Shown here: positions 24,153 to 31,540 of the stretch, one piece after another | Layout: each line of letters begins with the position of its first letter | Numbering within the stretch: position 1 is the stretch's first letter | Origin: Roseivirga sp. | Lineage (GTDB): Bacteria; Bacteroidota; Bacteroidia; Cytophagales; Cyclobacteriaceae | Length of the DNA stretch: 55,022 nt | Reading direction: 5' to 3' | Assembly: GCA_021404565.1 (NCBI GenBank) | Contig: JAAWWF010000022.1 | Location: forward strand, 1-55,022 | Made by a program: the position numbers and the translations under genes | Notes under the pieces: generated by a model | Told to the model about the DNA's origin: nothing | The model's database searches: none | Seen by the model: the letters and a program-made list of their open reading frames with translations, nothing else

Positions 24153-24953
24153 TCAACATCGGAATTTACCTTCAAAAGTAATCACAGCACTGCCCCGGAT
24201 CAGCATTTGTTGATCGTCCAGCAATTCTACCTCCATAAAACCGGTTCTGGCCGAAGATTGAAATGACCTCATACGTTTCTTATTCAGACGTGAAGCCCAG
24301 TAGGGGGCGAGGAAAGTATGTGTACCACCGGTCACAGGGTCCTCATCAGAACCACTCCAGGGCCAGAAGTAACGAGAATGAAAGTCATAATCTCCTTTTC
24401 CGGCTGCAGTGACCAATACACCGTGGATATCACCATGTGATTCTTGCAATGCCCGGAAATCCGGCTTTAACACGGCCAATACATGGCTATCCGATATTTC
24501 CAGTAGTAAAATCCGGGTCTCATCATTGTACACGGTATTGCGAACTTCATCCAATCCTAGTGCCTTCAATAAGGCTTCAGGAGCATGGGCGGGTTTGGTT
24601 TCATAGACAGGGAATTGCATGACGATATCCCCATCAGTTTGTCGGATAAATAGGTCTAGACCCTGTACCGTCTTAAAATGAATTTCTGACAGATTGGTCT
24701 TTTTGAAAAGCACTTTGGCCGAAGCGAGAGTGGCATGCCCGCAGAGCGGAATCTCCATTTTAGGCGAGAAGTATCGAATGCTGTAGTGCCCCTCAGTTGG
24801 TAGTTTTTGTACAAAGGCGGTTTCCGATAAATTCAACTCTATGGCAATAGACTGCATCAGCTCGTCACTCAACACCTTTGCTGCCAGACAGACTCCGGCC
24901 GGATTTCCTTTGAAGGCCTCATTGGTAAAGGAGTCGACAATAAATGTTTCCAT
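24153..24953 (-). CDS. PhzF family isomerase-like protein
   Basis: A 266-residue member of the PhzF family, named after an isomerase of phenazine synthesis but mostly of unknown substrate (diaminopimelate epimerase fold). It begins METFIVDSFTNEAFKGNPAGVCLA, the family hallmark; the glutamate in LSETAFV is the usual catalytic residue, and GHATLASAKVLF and GDYDFHSRYFWPWSG follow as expected. The frame extends upstream to an ATG at 25014-25016, but the ATG at 24951-24953 matches the family start. It is divergent from the GbsR-type regulator; the 24-bp palindrome lies between them about 100 bases from this start. No phenazine genes are present, so it is not phenazine synthesis. Confidence 0.9.
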   Translation of the reverse strand: METFIVDSFTNEAFKGNPAGVCLAAKVLSDELMQSIAIELNLSETAFVQKLPTEGHYSIRYFSPKMEIPLCGHATLASAKVLFKKTNLSEIHFKTVQGLDLFIRQTDGDIVMQFPVYETKPAHAPEALLKALGLDEVRNTVYNDETRILLLEISDSHVLAVLKPDFRALQESHGDIHGVLVTAAGKGDYDFHSRYFWPWSGSDEDPVTGGTHTFLAPYWASRLNKKRMRSFQSSARTGFMEVELLDDQQMLIRGSAVITFEGKFRC

Positions 24954-25054
24954 CTGTAAATATTGCGATTTATCAGGCGGCATGGAACCCGGTATTTGCT
25001 GGTTTGGATCCTTCAAAAGTGTGAGGCTAAATGGTTAGGTGTAATTTTTGATAA

Positions 25055-25078
25055 AACTTTCAATAATTATTGAAAGTT
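25055..25078. promoter_or_regulatory. 24-bp perfect palindrome, probable operator of the GbsR/MarR-type regulator
   Basis: The half-site AACTTTCAATAA (25055-25066) is followed directly by its exact reverse complement (25067-25078). It is 24 bases before the regulator ATG. The same half-site recurs at 25621-25632 in front of the next gene. Confidence 0.75.
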
Positions 25079-25102
25079 AAATAATTATGATTACCTTTAG
25101 GC

Positions 25103-25606
25103 ATGCATTACGAAGACGCCAAAGCAAAATTCATTCAGTCATGGGGCACTTTAGGTTCAGCCTGGGGTATCAATAAGGCGATGGGGCAGATTCATGCACT
25201 GTTGCTTGTCTCTGAAGAGCCGCTTTCTACCGAAGAGATTATGGAAGATCTACAGATCTCTCGCGGGAATGCCAATATGAATATCAGAGGGCTGATTGAC
25301 TGGGGTATCGTGGAGAAGGTATATAAGCCTGGCGAAAGAAAAGAGTTTTTTAAGGCAGGGAAGGATATACTCGAACTGGCGCGTCAGGTATCGAGAGAGC
25401 GAAGAAGGAGGGAGATAGAACCGGTGATGAGGGTGTTGGATGAGGTGCAGGAAATCTCTGATGGGGACGACAAAGAGATAGCTCATTTCAAAGAGATGAC
25501 CGGTAAACTGGGCGAGTTTACGAAGCAGATTGATGGGGCGCTGGATAAGTTTGTGAGGTCTGATAAGAACTGGTTCTTTAATATGATCATGCGAATGATG
25601 AAATAA
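25103..25606 (+). CDS. GbsR/MarR family transcriptional regulator
   Basis: A 167-residue winged helix-turn-helix protein of the GbsR type. The DNA-binding part runs ALLLVSEEPLSTEEIMEDLQISRGNANMNIRGLIDWGIVEKVYKPGERKEFF (about residues 33-82), and helices after it form the dimer arm. GbsR in Bacillus represses glycine-betaine synthesis in response to choline; the ligand here is unknown. A 24-bp palindrome precedes it and a related site follows it, so it probably represses itself, the four downstream genes and perhaps the divergent phzF gene. Start ATG at 25103 fits the family length. Confidence 0.9.
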   Translation: MHYEDAKAKFIQSWGTLGSAWGINKAMGQIHALLLVSEEPLSTEEIMEDLQISRGNANMNIRGLIDWGIVEKVYKPGERKEFFKAGKDILELARQVSRERRRREIEPVMRVLDEVQEISDGDDKEIAHFKEMTGKLGEFTKQIDGALDKFVRSDKNWFFNMIMRMMK

Positions 25607-25611
25607 AAAAT

Positions 25612-25645
25612 TTTGAAAATAACTTTCAATAAATCTTGAAACTTT
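25612..25645. promoter_or_regulatory. second, imperfect copy of the operator before the membrane-protein operon
   Basis: AACTTTCAATAA at 25621-25632 repeats the 12-base half-site of the palindrome at 25055. It is followed by a degenerate opposite half (TCTTGAAACTTT, 25634-25645), and an overlapping TTGAAA-N5-TTTCAA pair begins at 25612. The site ends 6 bases before the ATG at 25652, so bound protein would block initiation. Confidence 0.7.
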
Positions 25646-25651
25646 AGAAAA

Positions 25652-26071
25652 ATGGGAAACTATAAAGCTTATTTCGCACTGTCAGCCATCTTTGGCCTTT
25701 TAGCGCTGACCATCATTTTAAAAGCCATTCTCCTTCAAGATCCGGGACAATTCTTTCTGATCGGCCTGGTACAAATTCCATTAGGGCTCATGCAGTGGGT
25801 TGTCGGTGGCAGGCTCGCTGCCATTTCTGCCAATTATCCCGCCTGGGTTAAAAAACAAGTTGGCAATTACTGGATACTCACCGGTAGCTATTTTGTCGGG
25901 CTCCTCATTGTCCGTTACGCACTCACCTATTTCTGGCCAGCCTGGCTCATTTGGTTGTATGTGGTGCCCTGGACCATTGCGGCTTATCAATTTAGCCTGG
26001 TATGGCGTATGGGGGCTTTGCGTAAAAGGCAGCTTCAAAAGAGAGAACTACTCCAACTTTTCAATCACTGA
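25652..26071 (+). CDS. small four-helix membrane protein, unknown
   Basis: A 139-residue protein with four predicted membrane helices (about residues 8-30, 34-52, 73-93 and 96-115) and a basic, Lys/Arg/Gln-rich C-terminal tail on the cytoplasmic side. I recognise no family. It is the first gene after the regulator and is preceded by the second operator copy; the next gene begins 19 bases downstream, so it heads a probable four-gene operon. A role in the membrane together with the following SRPBCC and DCC proteins is inferred only from position. Confidence 0.75.
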   Translation: MGNYKAYFALSAIFGLLALTIILKAILLQDPGQFFLIGLVQIPLGLMQWVVGGRLAAISANYPAWVKKQVGNYWILTGSYFVGLLIVRYALTYFWPAWLIWLYVVPWTIAAYQFSLVWRMGALRKRQLQKRELLQLFNH

Positions 26072-26090
26072 ATCAAAACCATATCTACAA

Positions 26091-26999
26091 ATGAAAAAAT
26101 TGTCCTACAACACCAGTTTGTGGTTTGCTTTCGTTCTGACTGCTCTCTATGGGACCATCGGCATTTTGACGCTCAACTTTGATTTGGCAGATTATGGTTG
26201 GGGAATGTTCGCTATGCTCCCTTTTTGTGTCGGCCTCGCAGCCGGGTTAACCCCAAAGCCAAGGAACGCTTTTAAGGGAGTGGGATATAGTCTGGGAATC
26301 CTCTTTGTTGTGCTCATTTTCACTGCCATTGAGGGAATCGTCTGCATTCTGTTAATGTTGCCCATTTTTGGATTGGCCATTGGTCTGGGGTTTTTGATCG
26401 GCAGTTTTTTCAGAAGAGCCTGGCTCGCCAAGTATAATAATGCCAGGTTACAATTACTCCCCCTTGTTCTATTTCTCGGTGTGATTTCGGTTGAGAACAG
26501 GGTTGCGAAACACGAAGAGGTCATTTATGAGGTCCGCTCTGAAATCATATTGCCTTACAGTCCTGAAGAGGTATATGATGCCATCAAGTCGGTGGATACG
26601 CTCATCGCTGAGAAACCCTTCCTCATGAAACTTGACCTGCCTGTCCCTCAGAAGTGTATTCTCGAGAAAGAGGAAGTGGGAGCCTTGCGAATCTGCTACT
26701 TCGAGGGAGGGCGTATCATAGAGCGTGTAACGGAGCTTGAAAGGGGCGAAATACTGAAAATGGATGTGATAGACTACGAACTCACCGGCAGGGAATGGCT
26801 GGGCTTTAAAGAGGCGATCTACTACTTCGAACCTATGGGAACTGGTGGTTGTAAGATGACCCGGGTAACCACTTATTCTACAGAACTATATCCAAGAGCT
26901 TACTGGAAACCTCTTGAAAGACTAGGGATTGAACAGGAGCACGAATATGTTTTTAGAAACCTTCAGCGCGACTTGTTAAATGCTCACGGGGTCAGATAG
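26091..26999 (+). CDS. membrane protein with C-terminal SRPBCC (START-like) domain
   Basis: A 302-residue protein. The first 140 residues contain four or five membrane helices (for example LWFAFVLTALYGTIGIL and VLIFTAIEGIVCILLMLPIFGLAI). From about residue 145 comes a soluble segment, VRSEIILPYSPEEVYDAIKSVDTL, followed by strands that match the SRPBCC / polyketide cyclase-like fold, a hydrophobic ligand pocket. The frame continues far upstream to position 25800, overlapping the preceding gene, but the ATG at 26091 has a fitting spacing (19 bases after the previous stop) and gives a normal membrane N-terminus. Ligand unknown. Confidence 0.8.
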   Translation: MKKLSYNTSLWFAFVLTALYGTIGILTLNFDLADYGWGMFAMLPFCVGLAAGLTPKPRNAFKGVGYSLGILFVVLIFTAIEGIVCILLMLPIFGLAIGLGFLIGSFFRRAWLAKYNNARLQLLPLVLFLGVISVENRVAKHEEVIYEVRSEIILPYSPEEVYDAIKSVDTLIAEKPFLMKLDLPVPQKCILEKEEVGALRICYFEGGRIIERVTELERGEILKMDVIDYELTGREWLGFKEAIYYFEPMGTGGCKMTRVTTYSTELYPRAYWKPLERLGIEQEHEYVFRNLQRDLLNAHGVR

Positions 27000-27031
27000 C
27001 ATCATTGTATAACCTTAAAACAAAGAAAGAA

Positions 27032-27883
27032 ATGGATACACTAGCACATAAATGGATCATTTACGATGGTAATTGTGGTCTCTGCCTCAATTCAAAAAAA
27101 TGGCTTACCCGATTGGGAATTATTCCAGAGAGTAAGTGTCTTAACTACCACTTGTTGGATGAGAACCTCTCTGCCAAAATAGACCTTGAGCATTTCAAAT
27201 ATGAGATGGCGCTGGTCGATGACCAATCCGACAAAACACTTTATGGACTTGAAGGTATTCTTCAGATTTTTGGAGCCAGGGTAGGGTTTGTCAAAGGGAT
27301 AAAGCCTGGTTCAGCACTTTTTGCCCTGTTGAACTTTGTCTACCATACCATCTCTTACAACCGCTATTTTATCTTTCCCCGCAAAAGCCGTTTTGCCTGC
27401 GATTGTGATCCGCCATTTGTGATGAAATACTTTCAGCGCTGGATAGTGATGGGGATTCTGCTGGCAATAGGGGTAAGTGCCCTGTTTGGTGTTGCTGTGG
27501 CTGGTCTTTTTCATAAACCGGTGCTGGAAATGGCTGGTGAAATGATTCTGATTGTGGGGGCTGGCTGGGGCCTTCAGCTCCTGTTGTCCGGTCTGTTGAT
27601 GACCCGCGAGCAAAAACGGGACTACTGGCGACACCTGGTATTGATTATGGTAGTGGGCGTGTTGGTTTTATTACCCGGTATGTTACTCTTCTGGTTACCG
27701 ACTGGAATGTTTTCCGCAGTAGCCATCAGCAGTGTAGTCGTAAGTAGTGTGGTTATGGCCTTAATGCACTTCCGCAGAGTCAAACACATGGGACTCAGCC
27801 AGGGCTGGACCGTCAGCTGGTTTTTAAGCCTGCAGGCTTTCGCTATCTGGCTTTCTATTCACTTTAATCTTCTAGCCTTATGA
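27032..27883 (+). CDS. DCC (DUF393) thiol-disulfide oxidoreductase family protein with membrane helices
   Basis: The first 125 residues are a DUF393 / DCC domain, defined by the motif YDGNCGLC at residues 11-18 (D12, C15, C18), and thought to be thioredoxin-like. A second cysteine pair, CDC, lies near residue 124. From about residue 135 to the end are four predicted membrane helices, making 283 residues, longer than a plain DCC protein. A TTG upstream at 27005 is possible, but the ATG at 27032 places the motif as usual and has an A/G-rich leader (AAAGAAAGAA). Its stop overlaps the next start by 4 bases. Confidence 0.85.
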   Translation: MDTLAHKWIIYDGNCGLCLNSKKWLTRLGIIPESKCLNYHLLDENLSAKIDLEHFKYEMALVDDQSDKTLYGLEGILQIFGARVGFVKGIKPGSALFALLNFVYHTISYNRYFIFPRKSRFACDCDPPFVMKYFQRWIVMGILLAIGVSALFGVAVAGLFHKPVLEMAGEMILIVGAGWGLQLLLSGLLMTREQKRDYWRHLVLIMVVGVLVLLPGMLLFWLPTGMFSAVAISSVVVSSVVMALMHFRRVKHMGLSQGWTVSWFLSLQAFAIWLSIHFNLLAL

Positions 27884-28557
27884 AACTCCTGAAACAAATC
27901 CCGATCACCTATCAAGGTGAATTACATGAAGTAAAGCTGATCAACTTCAGTGTCAATATGGAGGAAGTGATACCTCTGGTGCCTGCTGGTATTAAGGTGC
28001 GTGACTTTGATGGAAAGGCCATTATTTCTATGGTCAACGTGAAGCTTAAAAGCATGCGCCCGACAGGCCTACCCAAAGGGTTGTCTTTTGACTATCAACA
28101 TGTGGCTTTTCGCTTGTTGGTTGAAGATAGCACGTTAAATGAAGGAGAGAACAAGGGGATTTTCTTTCTGAAATCATTTTCTGATAAACCTATGGTGGTT
28201 TGGAGTGGTAACCTCATGACCAATTATCGGCTGAGCCATGCGCAGATTAGTAAGGTTGGCGGATTCAGGTTGGATCAGGATGAGCACTATATAAGGTACC
28301 AACTAACCGATAAGGTCAATCCTGAAGACAAAGAGCTTAAATCTATAATCGGGGCGATTGACAGAGCATATGCCATGGAGGAGGGTAAGCTGATGAAAAC
28401 CCTGATCCAACGTGAAACCTGGCCGATTGAGCAGGTCGATTGCATAAATTTTGAAACGAACTTCTTCACATCAGCTAAACTGCTGGGAGCCTTTGAGGTA
28501 GGGGAGGTAATCCATTACCATTGGTTAGCCCCGGCACTGGTGGGCAATCACCTTTAG
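27880..28557 (+). CDS. DUF2071 (YqjF-like) family protein
   Basis: A 225-residue protein of the DUF2071 family, related in fold to acetoacetate decarboxylase. The pattern VPAGIKVRDFDGKAIISMVNVKLKSMRP with a later FRLLVED and GIFFLKSFSDKP is characteristic. DUF2071 and DCC proteins are often neighbours in bacteria, and here their genes overlap (ATGA at 27880), implying joint synthesis. No enzyme activity is established for the family. It ends the operon and converges, with a 4-base overlap, on the secreted DinB gene. Confidence 0.85.
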   Translation: MKLLKQIPITYQGELHEVKLINFSVNMEEVIPLVPAGIKVRDFDGKAIISMVNVKLKSMRPTGLPKGLSFDYQHVAFRLLVEDSTLNEGENKGIFFLKSFSDKPMVVWSGNLMTNYRLSHAQISKVGGFRLDQDEHYIRYQLTDKVNPEDKELKSIIGAIDRAYAMEEGKLMKTLIQRETWPIEQVDCINFETNFFTSAKLLGAFEVGEVIHYHWLAPALVGNHL

Positions 28558-29687
28558 TTTTTCTCCAGCTCAATCTTGGCTTCTATCTTAGGGATACGCT
28601 TCTTCAGCAGCAAGACCTGTCCAAGGTGACTCGATTGATGCTCCATTACGTGAAACCAGCTGAAATAATTGCTGATACCTGCATTGGGCGGCACAGTCAA
28701 AAGCCATTCGTCATCGCGTTTGCCTAGCTCTTCTATCGTCTTTTCACGCACCTTTTTATAGATATCAAGATAGTGTTGGATACTCTTGCCCTTGAACTTT
28801 TCCTGGGCCTCCTTACCGAGGCTCAGAGCAGTTTGCCACTTTTCTTTTTCTTCATCGTTGAAGCCCCGGCCCTCAAAGGTAAACACCTGGTAATATGCTT
28901 CTGCAGCTGCCAGGTGCATGATAAGAGCTCCAATTGAGTTGGCATTGTCATCAAGCAGCCAGTCAGTCTCGCGTTCGTCCAGGCTGGCCACTACTCGCTC
29001 TACACGGTCGCTCAGGTTATTCAGCATGGTAATAATGGTACCTACTTGCTGGCTGTATCCTTTCAAAGGCCCTATATAGTAGCTACTCGTATCCTTTTCT
29101 ATCCCCTTACCCTCAACGAGAAGTGCCAGGTTATTGCTTCCCTCGTCTTTGTATGAGCTGATACTATATTCCTTAATTCTTTTTGGTTTACTGTCATCAA
29201 TGCCCTCCGTCCAGGCCTGAATACGGTTGTTCAGCACCTTGGCACTGAAGTCGGCATTTTCCATCTCTACTATCTGAAATTCACCGTTCTTATCCTCTAT
29301 TTCCAGCTTAAAGTCATCGAAGTAAAACTGGCCATTGTAAAGGCAAAGCCCCCCAAAGAACAATCGGTCTGATTTATCATTAATCACCCCTTCTATCCGG
29401 TAGCTTTCCCATTCTGTTGCTTTGATTGGCCGGTCACCCATATTATCAAAAAAGCCGGTTTCACCATCTTTATTGTCTACCCGTACCCACAGACCTGCGA
29501 AGGAATTCTCGTCTTCACTATTCACTTTGGCTTTAGCAGTAAGTCTGAACTTCAGCTCTTTGGAGAGAAATGATACATCTATAGACCTGACAAATGAAGT
29601 CCATTCGGCAGAGGTTTCCTGAGCCTGAGATTTGGCCAGGAATGTCGCGGTGAGCAATAAGCATAGGGTAAGCAAGAGTTTCTTCAT
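28554..29687 (-). CDS. secreted DinB family protein with N-terminal beta domain
   Basis: A 377-residue exported protein. Signal peptide at residues 1-22 (MKKLLLTLCLLLTATFLAKSQA). Residues about 25-160 are a beta-sandwich reminiscent of carbohydrate-binding modules (SFAGLWVRVDNKDGETGFFDNM, then YFDDFKLEI). From about residue 205 comes a DinB four-helix domain with LIMHLAAAEAYYQ and, near the end, WFHVMEHQSSHLGQVLLLK, whose histidines normally bind a metal. DinB proteins are usually cytoplasmic thiol or nuclease-like enzymes; secretion and this extra domain are unusual. The frame extends to 29708, but the ATG at 29685-29687 begins the signal peptide. Confidence 0.8.
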   Translation of the reverse strand: MKKLLLTLCLLLTATFLAKSQAQETSAEWTSFVRSIDVSFLSKELKFRLTAKAKVNSEDENSFAGLWVRVDNKDGETGFFDNMGDRPIKATEWESYRIEGVINDKSDRLFFGGLCLYNGQFYFDDFKLEIEDKNGEFQIVEMENADFSAKVLNNRIQAWTEGIDDSKPKRIKEYSISSYKDEGSNNLALLVEGKGIEKDTSSYYIGPLKGYSQQVGTIITMLNNLSDRVERVVASLDERETDWLLDDNANSIGALIMHLAAAEAYYQVFTFEGRGFNDEEKEKWQTALSLGKEAQEKFKGKSIQHYLDIYKKVREKTIEELGKRDDEWLLTVPPNAGISNYFSWFHVMEHQSSHLGQVLLLKKRIPKIEAKIELEKN

Positions 29688-29902
29688 TGCAGATGATTGA
29701 TGGGGCAAAAAAATAATTCGGAAGGTTGATTTTGGGAAATGAGAGGTCGACTACCTGTGCCATTTCGCTGCTTATGCTGGTTTACGGAGAACCTGCGTGA
29801 AGGTTGGTGATTTATTGCATTATCACATGAAGATGTTATCTGATACCTCTTAATAATTATCCCTTTGTCTTGTGAGTTGATAAGTGTTGGATAATAAAAC
29901 AG

Positions 29903-29937
29903 AAAGGAAGTCTGTTGTACAAAAACAGGCTTCCTTT
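29903..29937 (-). terminator. terminator after the VWA lipoprotein gene
   Basis: Arms AAAGGAAG (29903-29910) and CTTCCTTT (29930-29937) pair, with a second inner helix CTGT / ACAG. On the minus strand it is followed by CTGTTTTATTAT. It lies 26 bases after the stop at 29963 and could also work on the plus strand. Confidence 0.65.
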
Positions 29938-29962
29938 TCCTTGATAATCCTATTTGTCTCAC

Positions 29963-30982
29963 CTATTCCAGGTTACAGCTACCGTTAAAGTTGGAAGCAT
30001 CAAAATTGGCAGTGGCCGAGCCCTTCAGGCTTCCTCGAACTACCTCTATGGTCAGCTGGTTATTGCCAGACCTTTTGGGCGAGCAGTACTCCAGCAGGTA
30101 AAAGCTATTAGCACGGTTGTTAATCAAGTCGCCAATTTCCCGGAAGCTATTCAATAGTTCTCCGATATTGACTGCCGATACGAAACTGGTTTTTCCAATT
30201 TCTCCTAATACATTTTCGTCTATTTCACCACCAAGCCCAATAGTGTAAAAGGCAATATCTCTGTCGGCATTTCTTACTGCTTCAATCGCTTGTCCTTTAG
30301 AAGCACGATTTGCCTGGTCAGTACCATCGGTAAAGATCACCACGGCACTGGAGCCTATTTCATCAAGCTGACGGGTTTGTGAAAGTCGTTGTGATGCTAC
30401 CTCTACTCCCTGAATCACCGCACCATATAGGTTGGTAGAGTTATCAGAGCTCATATTTGCGTTGATGCCGGCTATTGCTCCCGTCAGGTCTGCTCGTGAA
30501 TCTGTGGCAGGTTGTAGCAGCTTTATGTTCTCTGATCCATCAAACCACCATACTTCCATTTTTATAGCTCCTGCTGAGCTGGCACCCTCATGAGGTAGTA
30601 CCTCATCTACAAATCCGTTGGCTGCTTGTTTAAGTGATGTCAGATTTTCGCTACCCAGTACACTGCCGCTAAGGTCCAGTAAGAGCATGATATTATAATC
30701 AAAAATCCGCTCATTAGGCTGGATTTTCCTGACTGCCTCAAATTCAGAAACCAGGCTTCCGTTTTCGTAAATATTGAAGTCACCTGCTGAGAGCCCGGCC
30801 TGTCCGTTGCCTGCCGCATCGGTGACCTGGAAAAATACAGACACATTGGAAGGCAGGTTTACAAACTGATTCTCAATATTAACATTGAGGGTGGGGTTTT
30901 CTCCGTCATCTCCACCACAAGCTGTTAATATGCCGGTAGTCAGAGTGAATAGTACGAGTAGTCTTAAATGCTTTCGTTTCAT
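29963..30982 (-). CDS. von Willebrand factor A domain lipoprotein
   Basis: A 339-residue lipoprotein (signal peptide, lipobox LTACG, Cys22). Residues about 25-95 form a beta-rich part with GNGQAGLSAGDFNIYENG, similar to the leader domain of VWA proteins. From about residue 100 the VWA domain holds the metal-ion site motif DLSGS, with the further T and D positions in FTDGTDQ. Such domains bind protein partners through a divalent metal. Expected on the outer membrane or in the periplasm. It is a single gene between its terminator and the divergent OsmC gene. Partner unknown. Confidence 0.9.
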   Translation of the reverse strand: MKRKHLRLLVLFTLTTGILTACGGDDGENPTLNVNIENQFVNLPSNVSVFFQVTDAAGNGQAGLSAGDFNIYENGSLVSEFEAVRKIQPNERIFDYNIMLLLDLSGSVLGSENLTSLKQAANGFVDEVLPHEGASSAGAIKMEVWWFDGSENIKLLQPATDSRADLTGAIAGINANMSSDNSTNLYGAVIQGVEVASQRLSQTRQLDEIGSSAVVIFTDGTDQANRASKGQAIEAVRNADRDIAFYTIGLGGEIDENVLGEIGKTSFVSAVNIGELLNSFREIGDLINNRANSFYLLEYCSPKRSGNNQLTIEVVRGSLKGSATANFDASNFNGSCNLE

Positions 30983-31090
30983 TTGTCCTTAGGTTTTTGA
31001 CTAACCCCTAAAACCGGGAAACTAAATTCATTATTGTACGGTTAATGGCTTAATTAATTTATTTTCGCACTTTCGAAGAAAATCACAATA

Positions 31091-31498
31091 ATGAAGACAA
31101 CTACCACGTTTGTAGCCGATTACGACTTTCAGTCAGTAAATGAAACAGGCAATGTTATTGATATTGACATGCACAAAGCTGAAGAGAAGAAGCACATGTC
31201 GCCTACAGAATTATTGCTTTCTGCCCTAAGTGCCTGTGCTTCGGTAGACCTTGTACAAATGCTGAAAAAGCGCAGAAAAACAGTGAATGCTCTGAGCGTT
31301 GAAGCGGATGGCATCAGACGTGATGAAAACCCACGGGGCTTTACAGATATAACACTGACTTTCACCCTGGATTCTCCCGATGCTAATATGGAGGAGTTTG
31401 AAAAAATGGGACACCTGGCAGCTACCAAATATTGCTCTGTGGCTAATTCTATCAGTTCAGCAATACATCACAAGTTTGTGTTGAACAGACCAGACTAG
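31091..31498 (+). CDS. OsmC/Ohr family peroxidase-like protein
   Basis: A 135-residue OsmC family protein, thought to reduce organic hydroperoxides using two cysteines. Both are present: C49 in LLSALSACASVD and C115 in AATKYCSVANSISS. The family normally has an N-terminal strand-rich half and a helical half with these cysteines in that order, as here. The YhfA-like branch is the closest by pattern. A TATTTTCG element at 31060-31067, 24 bases before the ATG, resembles the Bacteroidota -7 box, with TTG at 31034-31036 (spacer 23, slightly long). Confidence 0.9.
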   Translation: MKTTTTFVADYDFQSVNETGNVIDIDMHKAEEKKHMSPTELLLSALSACASVDLVQMLKKRRKTVNALSVEADGIRRDENPRGFTDITLTFTLDSPDANMEEFEKMGHLAATKYCSVANSISSAIHHKFVLNRPD

Positions 31499-31540
31499 TC
31501 TCCGTTCTTTCTATACCTTAATTGGAAGGAAAGAGGGTGC

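Noticed and set aside
24153-24953. Phenazine biosynthesis, suggested by the PhzF name.
   Set aside because: No other phz genes are present; PhzF proteins are widespread with unrelated functions.
25800-26090. N-terminal extension of the SRPBCC membrane protein.
   Set aside because: This part overlaps the preceding membrane-protein gene in another frame and reads as low-complexity; the ATG at 26091 gives the normal start.
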